A stretch of DNA of 64,000 nucleotides from Sporolactobacillus sp. Y61 (GTDB taxonomy: Bacteria; Bacillota; Bacilli; Bacillales; Sporolactobacillaceae). How positions within the stretch are numbered: the stretch's first letter is position 1; every line of letters begins with the position of its first letter. Made by a program: the position numbers and the translations under genes. Of this stretch, positions 9,253 to 18,519 are shown in pieces. A model generated the notes under the pieces. That model did no database searches and had not been told where the DNA came from. It saw nothing but the letters and a program-made list of their open reading frames with translations. The DNA lies in the NCBI RefSeq assembly GCF_040529185.1, contig NZ_CP159510.1:248001-312000 (forward strand), given 5' to 3'.

Positions 9253-10532
9253 TCACATCAGGTAACGGAAATAAACATAGAGCGTTGAGATGACCAGCGA
9301 CAGGAGCATCACCGGCAGACCGATTTTCATAAACCCGATAAAGGTAATCGGATGCCCTTCTTTCCCGCGATTCCCGCCACAACGAGATTGGCGCTTGCGC
9401 CGATTAATAGACCGTTTCCACCAAGACAGGCCCCGAGCGACAGGCTCCACCAGAGCGGCTCCAGATTGGTCATTCCCATTTCGCCCATATCCTTAATCAG
9501 CGGAATCATTGTCGCAACAAAAGGAATATTATCGACAAAAGAGGAGACAATCCCGCTCATCCACAGGATCAAAAAGGTGGTCGGCAGCGGTTCCCCGCCG
9601 GTCAGGTCCAGTGCACCGTGCGCGAGCCGGGTCATGACACCCGTTTCAACCAGACCGCCGACCAGGACAAACAGCCCGATAAAAAAGAAAATGGTTGTCC
9701 ATTCAACGTCTGACAAAGCCTTCTCAAGATAGCGCTCGCCGGTCAGAAGCAGCAGCAGAAAGGCACCGGAGAGCGCTATGGTTGCTGTTTCAACCCCGAG
9801 CATCTGATGCAGGAAAAAGCCGATCACGGTCAGAATAAGCACGATCAGTGATTTGGCAAGCAGAACGGAATCCGTGATTTCCTCCCGGGCATCGAGGCCG
9901 GCGAGCACTTCCCGGGCATCCGGCCGCCCGTTAAGTGAATTCCGGTAAATGAAGCTCAGCAGGATCAGGACAGCGATGATGATCAGTACAATCACCGGTG
10001 CCAGGTTGGTGATGAAATCAATAAAGCTCAGGCTTTTGACCGCGCTGCCGATCATGATGTTCGGCGGATCACCGATCATTGTCGCCGTGCCGCCGATATT
10101 CGACATCAGGATCTCAGACATCAGAAACGGGACAGGCGACATCTTCAGTTGTCTGGCAATACTGAACGTTACAGGAGCGATCAGAAGAACGGTTGTCACA
10201 TTGTCGAGAAAAGCTGAACCGAACGCCGTAATCAATGAAAAGATGACAAGCAAAGCAAACGGCTGCCCGTCCACTTTCCTGGCTGCCCAGATCGAAACAA
10301 AACGGAACAGTCCGGTCTGTGACGTGATAGAGACAATGATCATCATGCCAATAAGGAGCCCCAGTGTGTTGAAATCAATGTGGCGGATAGCTGTCGCCTG
10401 ATCGATGACGCCAAAGAACAGCAGAGCCGAAGCGCCGAGCAGGGCGATGATGGTCCGATGAATTTTCTCTGATATGATAAAACCATAGGCAACAAGAAAA
10501 ATGCCGATGGCAAGTAATGCGTGATTCCCCAA
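9253..10532 (-). pseudogene. NhaD/ArsB-type permease with a C-terminal frameshift
   Basis: A polytopic ion-transporter-superfamily membrane protein related to Na+/H+ antiporter NhaD and arsenite permeases, with about ten hydrophobic segments. Conserved stretches are FLDNVTTVLLIAPVTFSIAR, IGGTATMIGDPPNIMIGSAV and SFVDNIPFVATMIPL. The first frame ends at 9327 after an off-family tail (KKGIRLPLSGL). The expected ending, GKEGHPITFIGFMKIGLPVM followed by LYVYFRYLM, continues in another frame to 9253. The change is a one-base loss in an A/G-rich run around 9356-9366. If it is not a sequencing error, the last membrane helix is lost. It follows the 95-aa gene by 70 nt. Confidence 0.75.
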
Positions 10533-10602
10533 TAGAAAACAGACCTTTCTGAATAGATTGCCTGTACTTGTTAAGCAGATTTCCGCCTGCTTCCGCCCCG
10601 GA

Positions 10603-10890
10603 TCAGCCCGTCAGCCAGCGGATGGATCGCAGCAACTGCAGCTGAAACAGATGGGCGAGAAACGGAACATAAGCATCCCGCCGGACGATCACCTGCCACG
10701 TCCGTTCCCCGCGGCTGTAGAATAGAATATCCGAATAAACTTTATCACGGTCAAAGAACGCCCTCAGCTGATGCAGGCAATCGACTGCTTCACTGGTTTT
10801 TGCCCGGATCAGAAAGTCAGTATCCTGTTCGTTCCGTTGTTCCCGCAAAGCAATCTGCTGATCATTGATTTCATAACGAACCGGTTTCAT
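10603..10890 (-). CDS. Conserved small protein of unknown function
   Basis: A 95-aa soluble protein, rich in charged residues, with no signal peptide or membrane segment. I do not recognise the family. It sits between two cation transporters on the same strand (38 nt after the NapA-like gene and 70 nt before the permease) and so probably belongs to their operon. A purine-rich RBS (AAGAAGGTGG) precedes the ATG. Confidence 0.7.
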   Translation of the reverse strand: MKPVRYEINDQQIALREQRNEQDTDFLIRAKTSEAVDCLHQLRAFFDRDKVYSDILFYSRGERTWQVIVRRDAYVPFLAHLFQLQLLRSIRWLTG

Positions 10891-10928
10891 GAGGCCACCT
10901 TCTTTTTTTATTCATTGTAGCATGTTCT

Positions 10929-12080
10929 TCAGGCTGCTTCATGATCTCTTTCATTGGCAAAGAGCCTGCTTAAGGCGGGCGGCGTCACCAGCGTGGTGAT
11001 CAGAACGACAAGGATCAGCGGGGTATAATACATCTCATCCAGAAGGCCTGAAGTCATACCGATGGAGGCAAGGATCAGGGCCACCTCTCCACGCGAGATC
11101 ATACCCGCCCCGATTTTCGCTGCGCCGTGAAAATCAAATCCGGTCATCCAGGCACCCAGACCTGAACCCGCAAGTTTGGTGAAAATGGCCAGAAGCGAAA
11201 GGGCGATAATGAACCAGATGTGACGGTCAAGTCCGGTAAACGTGACATTCAGTCCGATACTGACAAAAAACACCGGAACAAAAATGCCATATGAAATCGG
11301 CTCAATCTTCTGTTCCACCTTCTCCTTAAAGGGTGTCTGTGCGATAGCCGCCCCGGCGATAAAAGAACCGATGATACCCGCCACGCCAAGCCATTCGGCA
11401 TAACAGGCAAAGAAGAACCCGATCATGACTGCCGCGCTGACCACCGGTTCGGAGACCTTCAACCCGCCGAACCAGCGCATGATCCATGGAACAGCTTTCC
11501 AGCTGATCAGGAGGATGGTGGCAAAGAACAGAATTTTCTGTCCAATTACAAGCAGTGTACTCTCATCTGATCCGCCGAAAAAGCTCATGACAAAAGCCAG
11601 CAGAACAATGACCAGAACATCGTCGAGTACCGCGGCCCCGAGGATGGTCGTACTTTCCCGCGTCTGAAGCTTGCCCATTTCCTTCAAAGTCTGTACCGTA
11701 ATGCTCACTGAAGTCGCAGAAAGAACCAGCCCCAGAAAGATCCCCTGATTAAGCGGCATGCCCATCCCGAGTCCTGCCAGCGTACCAAATCCAAGCGGAA
11801 AGATAATCCCTCCGACGGCCACAGCCGTCGACGGCCGGGCATTTTTTCGCAGATCGTCAAGGTCAGCTTCAAGTCCGGCAATGAACATCAGCAGGATCAC
11901 ACCGGCTTCGCTGATGATATGGATCATTTCCGAATTGGGTATCCACCCCAGAACAGCCGGGCCAATCAGAATGCCCACCAGTAATTCCCCAAGCACAGCC
12001 GGCTGTTTCATCAGGACACTCAGATGTCCGGCTATTTTGGTCGCAAGTAAAATGACAGCCAGTTCAAAAATAAAGTCCAT
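10929..12080 (-). CDS. Monovalent cation:proton antiporter, CPA2 family (NapA/GerN-like)
   Basis: A membrane protein of 383 aa, exactly the size of NapA/GerN-type Na+/H+ antiporters, with about 12 hydrophobic segments. Family features include QPAVLGELLVGILIGPAVLG near the N-terminus, the double Asp DDVLVIVLLAFVM in the ion path, and GAGMISRGEVALILASIG late in the protein. It would exchange Na+ or K+ for protons at the cell membrane. There is no C-terminal TrkA domain. The RBS is GGGGGG-like before ATG 12080. It heads a likely operon with the next two genes. Confidence 0.9.
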   Translation of the reverse strand: MDFIFELAVILLATKIAGHLSVLMKQPAVLGELLVGILIGPAVLGWIPNSEMIHIISEAGVILLMFIAGLEADLDDLRKNARPSTAVAVGGIIFPLGFGTLAGLGMGMPLNQGIFLGLVLSATSVSITVQTLKEMGKLQTRESTTILGAAVLDDVLVIVLLAFVMSFFGGSDESTLLVIGQKILFFATILLISWKAVPWIMRWFGGLKVSEPVVSAAVMIGFFFACYAEWLGVAGIIGSFIAGAAIAQTPFKEKVEQKIEPISYGIFVPVFFVSIGLNVTFTGLDRHIWFIIALSLLAIFTKLAGSGLGAWMTGFDFHGAAKIGAGMISRGEVALILASIGMTSGLLDEMYYTPLILVVLITTLVTPPALSRLFANERDHEAA

Positions 12081-12102
12081 CGGTTCCCCCCTGTGATGAA
12101 AT

Positions 12103-12264
12103 GATAAAGTGAAACGTCAATCCGTGAGGGACTTTCGAGCACACAGGGCACCCTCATTTTTAGCCTGCGCGCATCCCTCCGCTGATTGTCTGTTGGACCC
12201 ATCGTGCTGCAGCAGGCAGTGATCCCACACCCGGGCAAGAGGGCACTGCCCGTTCAGGCGGGAT
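12103..12264. repeat. R4 intergenic element, copy a
   Basis: This shares with 23553-23690 the left edge ATAAAGTGAAACG.CAA..(C/A)GTGAGGG, a middle CCATCG.GCTGC..C.GGC, ACACCCGGGC, and the right edge CACTGCCCGTTCA.GCGGGAT. The right edge can form a CCCG/CGGG hairpin. Its orientation relative to the adjacent gene differs between the copies, which argues against a simple leader function. Confidence 0.65.
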
Positions 12265-12273
12265 AAAAAAAGC

Positions 12274-12301
12274 AAAAAAGGAGCCTGTGCTGACAGGCTC
12301 C
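12274..12301 (-). terminator. Rho-independent terminator
   Basis: GGAGCCTG / CAGGCTCC hairpin with a T-run on the minus strand (12274-12279). It is the second of two minus-strand terminators between the DUF3298-like gene and the NapA-like gene. I see no gene in 12302-12379. Confidence 0.75.
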
Positions 12302-12379
12302 ACCAGAATCGTGCATATTTATCTTTATATTGTTTATCTCTACTTTATCCTGAGACAGGTGGCTATGTCAAATATTAAT

Positions 12380-12406
12380 AAAAAAAAAGAGCCCCTGTTC
12401 GGGCTC
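12380..12406 (-). terminator. Terminator of the DUF3298-like gene
   Basis: GAGCCC / GGGCTC stem with a 6-nt loop and about nine Ts on the minus strand. Confidence 0.8.
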
Positions 12407-12537
12407 AACAATCTATATCATAAAAGGGGGGAAGCCAAAAGAACAACGCATTGCTTTAACAGTTATTATCATACTGCATCCAGCTGATTATTGGCACAAT
12501 ATGGCATAATTTTGATAAACATCACAGATTTCTCATA

Positions 12538-13233
12538 TCATTTGAAAACTTCCCTCGGGACATGGATATGAATGATTCCGTTTGAATAAGGTGCAACTTC
12601 ATATTCCTGAAAAACCAGCGTGATGCCATCCCTGTCGAAGTAAAACTGCCCCTCTTTTTGATCGATGCCTTTGAAGCTGTCAATAAAGAAATCATATCGA
12701 CCCGCTTTTTTCAGTTCAATCATTTGATTCTTCACATAATCATTGACCTGATCAAGCTGCGTTTGATTTGTCACGACATCCCCGAGTTGTAACTGTTCCC
12801 CTGTGTCCGTTTTGAAATTATAAGTTTTTTCATAATGCATGCCGTGCGCTCCGCCGGTGTAAGCTTCATCGACAAAAGAAACACTGAGCAGCCGGCCGTC
12901 ATTGAAGCGCACATAAGGTCTCGTACTGGCATAATACGGTCCCGGGATACCGGTCAGCTTGTCTTTTTCGTACTGTTTTCGGTATGCCTGATCTTTTCGC
13001 CATATGGCATCCGCGTGCTCCAGAAAAGCCTTATTAATGTTTTTTCGAATCGATTCCTGATCGATTCCGGACCTCACCACAGGATAGAAGATCCCGTTTG
13101 ACAATTTCTGAATGCTGATCTTCACCGGGGACGGCTGGTCTGCCGCCACAGCCTGTCCCGCCGGCGGCCACCATCCCATCAGCACAAGTACCATCACTAG
13201 TGCCATCATGCTTTTCCCTGTCACACGCTTCAC
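12538..13233 (-). CDS. Secreted DUF3298/DUF4163-type protein (RsiV-like fold)
   Basis: A 231-aa exported protein. A positively charged N-terminus (MKRVTGK) and a hydrophobic core (SMMALVMVLVLMGWW) followed by AVA-A make a signal peptide cut near residue 31. The mature part has the PdaC/RsiV-type features YYASTRPYVRFNDGRLLSVS and AYTGGAHGMHYEKTYNFKTD, then a C-terminal domain (FYFDRDGITLVFQEYEVAPY). Related proteins bind lysozyme or wall components, but the role here is unknown. Terminators follow. Confidence 0.8.
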   Translation of the reverse strand: MKRVTGKSMMALVMVLVLMGWWPPAGQAVAADQPSPVKISIQKLSNGIFYPVVRSGIDQESIRKNINKAFLEHADAIWRKDQAYRKQYEKDKLTGIPGPYYASTRPYVRFNDGRLLSVSFVDEAYTGGAHGMHYEKTYNFKTDTGEQLQLGDVVTNQTQLDQVNDYVKNQMIELKKAGRYDFFIDSFKGIDQKEGQFYFDRDGITLVFQEYEVAPYSNGIIHIHVPREVFK

Positions 13234-13354
13234 CCCAACTCGCCTTTATTATTCCTAGTATGTCCTTATGATCTTACGTTATAAAAAAGGGCAGAGTCAT
13301 TTATCATTCTTTTTTCAGAACGAAACCGTTAGAATAGAAGATGAGGTGAATCAG

Positions 13355-13654
13355 ATGATCATTATTCACGCAACCTTTCATGTCAGACAGGAAAACCGTG
13401 ATCTTTTTCAGACAGAATCAGTCCCGCTGATTACCGGATCCCGGATGGAATCTGGAAATATCCGCTATACCCTTTACGAAGATCCCTCAGACAGGAACAG
13501 CTTCATCCTGGTTGAAGAATGGAAAGATGAAAAAGCTGTTCAGCGCCACAGACAGTCTGCACAAGTTACCGCATTTATGGCCAGAGCGGACCTGCTTTTC
13601 GATCGTCCGACAGCGATTAGCTGTTATTCAGCCAGAAAACTGCCTTCTGAATGA
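13355..13654 (+). CDS. ABM-domain monooxygenase-like protein (YgiN family)
   Basis: A 99-aa single-domain protein of the antibiotic biosynthesis monooxygenase fold (IIIHATFHVRQENRDLFQTE, then YTLYEDPSDRNSFILVEEWK). Such small dimeric alpha-beta barrels act as quinol monooxygenases, haem-degrading enzymes or stress proteins. Nothing here decides among them. Start ATG 13355 is chosen over a longer frame because GAGGTG sits about 6 nt upstream and the domain begins immediately. The broken DUF1232 gene follows 9 nt later. Confidence 0.8.
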   Translation: MIIIHATFHVRQENRDLFQTESVPLITGSRMESGNIRYTLYEDPSDRNSFILVEEWKDEKAVQRHRQSAQVTAFMARADLLFDRPTAISCYSARKLPSE

Positions 13655-13663
13655 GGTGCGGTC

Positions 13664-14095
13664 ATGTCACAGAAACTTAAAGCGCTCGCCCACTTGTCAA
13701 AAGAACGATTGTGGATCCCTTAACGCCTCAAAAGACAGACGGACACCATGGTATGCGAAAGCCTTTGCCTGTGCATCGTTGCCTGCGCGTTCAACCCGAT
13801 TGATCCGATTCCAGACTTCATCCCGATTCCCCGCTATCTGGATGAGTTCATAATCACCCCTTTTGCCCTCATGCTGGCTGTAAAATGTATTCCTGAATCC
13901 GTCATGACGGACGCAAAAATAAAAACACAGCAACGAAAAAGAAATACAGGAACGCCAAAATTCAGAACAGCTGTTTCAGGCTTCTCTGCCTGCACGGATT
14001 CTGTACTGGATTTTCTTATACTGGCTTTGATTCTCCGGCCGGATGATTTGTGCATTCGGTCGGATCTTCGCCATTTCCACCGGATTATGGCCTGA
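13664..14095 (+). pseudogene. Frameshifted DUF1232 (YkvA-like) membrane protein
   Basis: The DUF1232 pattern is present but split over frames: MSQKLKALAHLSKERLW from ATG 13664, then KDRRTPWYAKAFA in a second frame, then NPIDPIPDFIPIPRYLDEFI in a third (frame of 13748). Breaks lie near 13710-13725 and 13770-13790. GAGGTG precedes the ATG. The tail after ALMLAVKCIPESVM is not family-like. Its close spacing after the ABM gene suggests it was once the second gene of that operon. Confidence 0.7.
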
Positions 14096-14125
14096 ACTGA
14101 CCGGAATCCCGATATTTCGGCAAGT

Positions 14126-14902
14126 TCAGTACCCTGCGCCCTCTTCTCGGGGATCAGGAGACAGTTCAGTTAGCATGTGTTTCAGATGATTCACTTCAAT
14201 CTGTCCAGGCGCGGAAACCTCGTTCAGGCTTCCGAAAGTGACAGCGGATCCGGTGAGCATTCCGCTGATTCGGGAAACTTTACCCAGACTGCCCATTGCC
14301 ATCGTAATAATCGGAATCGTCATTGACTCCCTCGCCTCCAGAGTTGCCTCCATCAGTGTCAGCACGTCGCCCGGTAAACGGGGCATCACCGCTATTTTTG
14401 CTATATCCGCCTTTCCCGCTTCCATTTTTTTCAGTTTTGTGACGAGGTCATTCCGGGAAGGGGTATGGGAAAAGTCATGTGAACTGATGATCACTTTCCC
14501 TCCTGCCCGGTGTACCGCATCAATAAGGCGTGCCCTTCCCCTTGAAGGGCGTGTCTGTTCCAGATCAACAGCATCAGCCAGTTTCCGCTCGATCAGCCTC
14601 TCGTACAGCTGAAAATATGCCGGATCACTAAGCGGCTTCTCCCCGCCTTCGCGTGAGCTTCTGAAGGTGGCCAGCAGCGGCTTTTCGCCAAGGACCTCCC
14701 GCAACCGTCCGGCTGCATGCAACAGGGATGCAACGGACAGATCCTTCATGTAGTCGATACGCCATTCGGCAAAGTCGGCCGGACCGGAGGCGATCTGTGC
14801 TGCAATATGCGCCGCTGCTTCACAGGACGTTCCCGTGATCGGTACACAGATCTTCGGTATGCCGGAACCGATGGTCAGATTTTTTAACGTAACTGTTTTC
14901 AT
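14126..14902 (-). CDS. aroD: 3-dehydroquinate dehydratase, type I
   Basis: Removes water from 3-dehydroquinate in the shikimate pathway through a Schiff-base lysine. The N-terminal strand carries VPITGTSCEAA and FAEWRIDYM. The family's His lies in VIISSHDFSHTPS and the Schiff-base Lys in ADIAKIAVMP. MAMGSLGKVSRISG is the substrate loop. ATG 14902 gives 258 aa with AAGGGTG as RBS; the longer frame adds an unrelated leader. It is divergent from the tkt-aroF-aroB operon, whose AroB makes its substrate. Confidence 0.93.
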   Translation of the reverse strand: MKTVTLKNLTIGSGIPKICVPITGTSCEAAAHIAAQIASGPADFAEWRIDYMKDLSVASLLHAAGRLREVLGEKPLLATFRSSREGGEKPLSDPAYFQLYERLIERKLADAVDLEQTRPSRGRARLIDAVHRAGGKVIISSHDFSHTPSRNDLVTKLKKMEAGKADIAKIAVMPRLPGDVLTLMEATLEARESMTIPIITMAMGSLGKVSRISGMLTGSAVTFGSLNEVSAPGQIEVNHLKHMLTELSPDPREEGAGY

Positions 14903-15051
14903 ATTCACCCTTCTTACAGCCGTTTCTGTTATCGCGAGCGTAGCATGCAGCTGACGGACTGTCAATCAGCCTGAAGAGCCCGGCGAGCCCCTGTTTTCAG
15001 ATATTGTCCATGATTCTCTGTCAGGATACCTTTCCATTTTTCAAACTTGTC

Positions 15052-15080
15052 TTGACATTTTTAATATTTACTGCTATCTT
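15052..15080 (+). promoter_or_regulatory. Promoter of the aromatic leader and tkt-aroF-aroB operon
   Basis: TTGACA (15052-15057) and TATCTT (15075-15080) are 17 nt apart. This would start the transcript about 20 nt before the leader peptide. Confidence 0.7.
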
Positions 15081-15107
15081 ATTAACACTAACTGATTGGG
15101 AGTTTTG

Positions 15108-15179
15108 ATGATGGTTCATGCAGAACAAGGGTGTTGTTTTCAAATGAATCGATACTATTACTTTGGCTGGTTTATTTAG
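15108..15179 (+). CDS. Aromatic leader peptide (attenuation)
   Basis: A 23-codon frame begins at ATG 15108 with GGGAG 5 nt upstream and ends at TAG 15177-15179. The last eleven residues read MNRYYYFGWFI, so three Tyr, two Phe and one Trp occur in the final eight codons. An internal in-frame ATG (15144) with AAGGGTG upstream is an alternative start. The peptide is followed at once by alternative hairpins and lies upstream of three genes that make aromatic precursors. I infer a regulatory role through ribosome position, not a function of the peptide itself. Confidence 0.8.
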   Translation: MMVHAEQGCCFQMNRYYYFGWFI

Positions 15180-15317
15180 GTGTTTGCACCTCGCCCGCAG
15201 CAGATGCAAACACTTCCGTTTGCATCTGTGCCGGCCAAAGCAGTTTCGCATGTGTCAGAAAAACGAGCCGCACAGATGTTGTCCAGACAGATAAGGACAA
15301 TAAACTGTGCGGCTTTT
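15180..15317 (+). promoter_or_regulatory. Transcription attenuator with five mutually exclusive segments
   Basis: Segments by perfect or near-perfect pairing: S1 15180-15188 (GTGTTTGCA), S2 15202-15213, S3 15218-15235, S4 15267-15278, S5 15305-15313 (CTGTGCGGC, then TTTT). Possible stems are S1:S2 (9 bp), S2:S3 (AGATGCAAAC with GTTTGCATCT, 10 bp), S3:S4 (CATCTGTGC.GGC with GCCGCACAGATG) and S4:S5 (9 bp plus Ts). A ribosome at the stop codon would cover S1, allow S2:S3 and hence the S4:S5 terminator. A ribosome stalled on the aromatic codons would leave S1:S2, then S3:S4, and allow read-through. Confidence 0.75.
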
Positions 15318-15344
15318 CCCGGTTCAGAGTAAGAAATCGAAAAA

Positions 15345-15380
15345 GGCCCACGGTTTATTGAAAACCGTGGGCCCTTTTTT
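15345..15380 (+). terminator. Second terminator upstream of tkt
   Basis: A 12-bp stem, GGCCCACGGTTT / AAACCGTGGGCC, is followed by C and six Ts. It is stronger than the S4:S5 hairpin and lies between it and the tkt start. I found no clear alternative partner for it. Confidence 0.85.
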
Positions 15381-15434
15381 CAGTACGTCCGTCGCTGCCG
15401 GGATTGACAAGAAACAGAAAGGAGTGAAGCTACA

Positions 15435-17462
15435 ATGAAGTTTGACGAAATTGACGAAAGTTGTGTGAATGCGATACGTATGCTGAGCTGTGAATGCATT
15501 GAACGTGCCGGTTCCGGACATCCGGGACTTCCTCTCGGTGCCGCTCCGATGGCCTACGTGCTGTGGCGCAATCATTTACGTCTGAATCCGGATGATCCGG
15601 AATGGTTTGATCGCGACCGCTTTGTCCTGTCGGCCGGTCATGGCTCAGCCATGCTTTACAGTCTGCTGCATTTGTCGGGATTTGATCTAACCATGGATGA
15701 TTTGAAACATTTCCGCCGGTTCCGCAGCAGAACGCCCGGACACCCGGAACGGGGAAGCGCGCCCGAAGTTGAGGCAACAACTGGTCCACTGGGCCAGGGC
15801 CTTGGAATGGCAACAGGTATGGCTATGGCTGAAGCCCATCTGGCAGCTGTCTGTCACTCAGGCGAGGAGGTGATCAATCACCGGACATTCGTTCTGTGCG
15901 GAGACGGAGATCTGATGGAAGGCGTTTCCTATGAAGCTGCAAGCCTCGCCGGTCATCTGAAACTGAACAAATTAATGGTCCTGTATGATTCGAACAGCGT
16001 CTCACTTGATGGCCGGGCAGACCGATCATTTTCTGAAGATGTACGCGGCCGTTTTAAAAGCTGCGGCTGGAATTATCTGCGGGTGGAAGACGGCAATGAT
16101 CTGTCCGCCATCGACGCGGCGATTGAACGCGCAAAACAGCAGAGGAATGGACCGACGCTGATAGAAGTCCGGACGGTCATTGGTTTCGGTGCGCCGGGTC
16201 AGGGAACAAATCAGGTCCACGGCACCCCGCTCGGAGAAAAGGGATTGGCAGAACTTCGCCGCCGGCTGCACTGGGATCATCCTGAATTTACTGTTCCCCG
16301 GAACGTTCGGGAACGCTTCAGGCAGTGCATCGGCCAACGGGGAGGGCAGGCTGAAGCTGAATGGAAGTGCCGGGTGAATCAATGGGCGGCAGGTCATCCG
16401 GATAAAGCCGAAAAGTTAACGCAGGCATTGAACCATCAGCTGCCTCCGGACTGGAAAGAGGGACTCCCGCGCGAGGTGACCGGTTCCGAGTCCGGACGCG
16501 TGACCAGCCATCGCATCATTCAGATTCTGGCAGATAAGCTTCCCTTTCTGTGGGGCGGATCAGCCGATCTCGCCAGTTCGAATAAAACAAATATTGAACG
16601 CAGCGATTTGTTCCGTGCGGAGCGCCGTGAGGGACGAAATATTGCCTTCGGTGTCCGTGAGTTTGCTGAAGCATCGGCGCTGAACGGGATCGCGCTTCAC
16701 GGCGGCAGCCGGGTATTCGGCGGCACCTTCTTCGTTTTTTCCGATTACATGCGTGCCGCCATCCGCCTGGCAGCCCTTCAGAAGCTGCCTGTGATCTATA
16801 TTTTCACCCACGATTCGATTGCCGTTGGAGAAGATGGTCCGACCCATGAACCGGTGGAACAGCTGATGAGTCTGCGGGCGATGCCCGGTGTGTCGCTCAT
16901 CCGTCCCGCTGATGCGAATGAGACCGTCGCAGCCTGGGAAGCAGCAATAGAGACCTCAGACCGGCCAACGATTCTCGCCCTGTCCCGCCAGAAACTGCCT
17001 GTACTGAGCGGAACCGCGGAACAGGCTGAAGAAGGGGTCCGGCACGGCGGTTACGTGCTTTCCCCGCAGGAGGGGGCATGGCCCGAGGGGATTCTGATCG
17101 CCACCGGATCGGAAGTCCGGCTCGCTATCGGTGCACAAAAGTTGCTGCGCCAGTCCGGGCATGATGTTTCCGTAGTATCGATGCCCTGTTTCGACCGGTT
17201 TGAGAAACAGAGTCAGGCCTATCGTGAATCGGTTCTTCCTTCCACCGTGCGCCGGCGGATGTCGATTGAAATGGGGGCGACATTCGGCTGGGAACGTTAT
17301 GTCGGCCTGCAGGGCATCTCCCTTGGCGTCGACACATTCGGCGCCAGCGGATCTGCAGAAGATCTGATGAATCATTTCGGTTTTACAGAAAATCATATTG
17401 TCACGCTTTACACGCAGGCAGCCGAGAAGCCTGTCAACCTGGTTCATCCGCAGGTTGGCTGA
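15435..17462 (+). CDS. tkt: Transketolase
   Basis: A thiamine diphosphate enzyme that exchanges two-carbon units between sugar phosphates and can make erythrose 4-phosphate. The 675 aa follow the family order: the N-terminal ThDP domain (ERAGSGHPGLPLGAAPMAYV, GDGDLMEGVSYEAASLAGHL), the pyrimidine domain (FGVREFAEASALNGIALHGG, then THDSIAVGEDGPTHEPVEQL) and a C-terminal domain. The RBS GGAGTGAAG precedes ATG 15435. Its place in front of DAHP synthase suggests a dedicated supply of erythrose 4-phosphate. Whether another tkt exists in the genome cannot be seen here. Confidence 0.95.
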   Translation: MKFDEIDESCVNAIRMLSCECIERAGSGHPGLPLGAAPMAYVLWRNHLRLNPDDPEWFDRDRFVLSAGHGSAMLYSLLHLSGFDLTMDDLKHFRRFRSRTPGHPERGSAPEVEATTGPLGQGLGMATGMAMAEAHLAAVCHSGEEVINHRTFVLCGDGDLMEGVSYEAASLAGHLKLNKLMVLYDSNSVSLDGRADRSFSEDVRGRFKSCGWNYLRVEDGNDLSAIDAAIERAKQQRNGPTLIEVRTVIGFGAPGQGTNQVHGTPLGEKGLAELRRRLHWDHPEFTVPRNVRERFRQCIGQRGGQAEAEWKCRVNQWAAGHPDKAEKLTQALNHQLPPDWKEGLPREVTGSESGRVTSHRIIQILADKLPFLWGGSADLASSNKTNIERSDLFRAERREGRNIAFGVREFAEASALNGIALHGGSRVFGGTFFVFSDYMRAAIRLAALQKLPVIYIFTHDSIAVGEDGPTHEPVEQLMSLRAMPGVSLIRPADANETVAAWEAAIETSDRPTILALSRQKLPVLSGTAEQAEEGVRHGGYVLSPQEGAWPEGILIATGSEVRLAIGAQKLLRQSGHDVSVVSMPCFDRFEKQSQAYRESVLPSTVRRRMSIEMGATFGWERYVGLQGISLGVDTFGASGSAEDLMNHFGFTENHIVTLYTQAAEKPVNLVHPQVG

Positions 17463-17517
17463 CCGGCCCCGGCAACGTAAAATTATATCAACCTATACCA
17501 AAGTGAGGTCATACAAC

Positions 17518-18515
<998 letters not shown>

Positions 18516-18519
<4 letters not shown>

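Noticed and set aside
15131..15361. A 76-codon frame through the whole aromatic leader, ending in the loop of the second terminator
   Set aside because: It would need a TTG start touching its RBS, has no recognisable product, and runs through all the hairpins in a different frame from the aromatic leader peptide. I kept the leader peptide instead.
15381..15434. TTGACA at about 15404 as a tkt promoter
   Set aside because: The -10 position would fall on the tkt RBS and has no TATAAT-like match.
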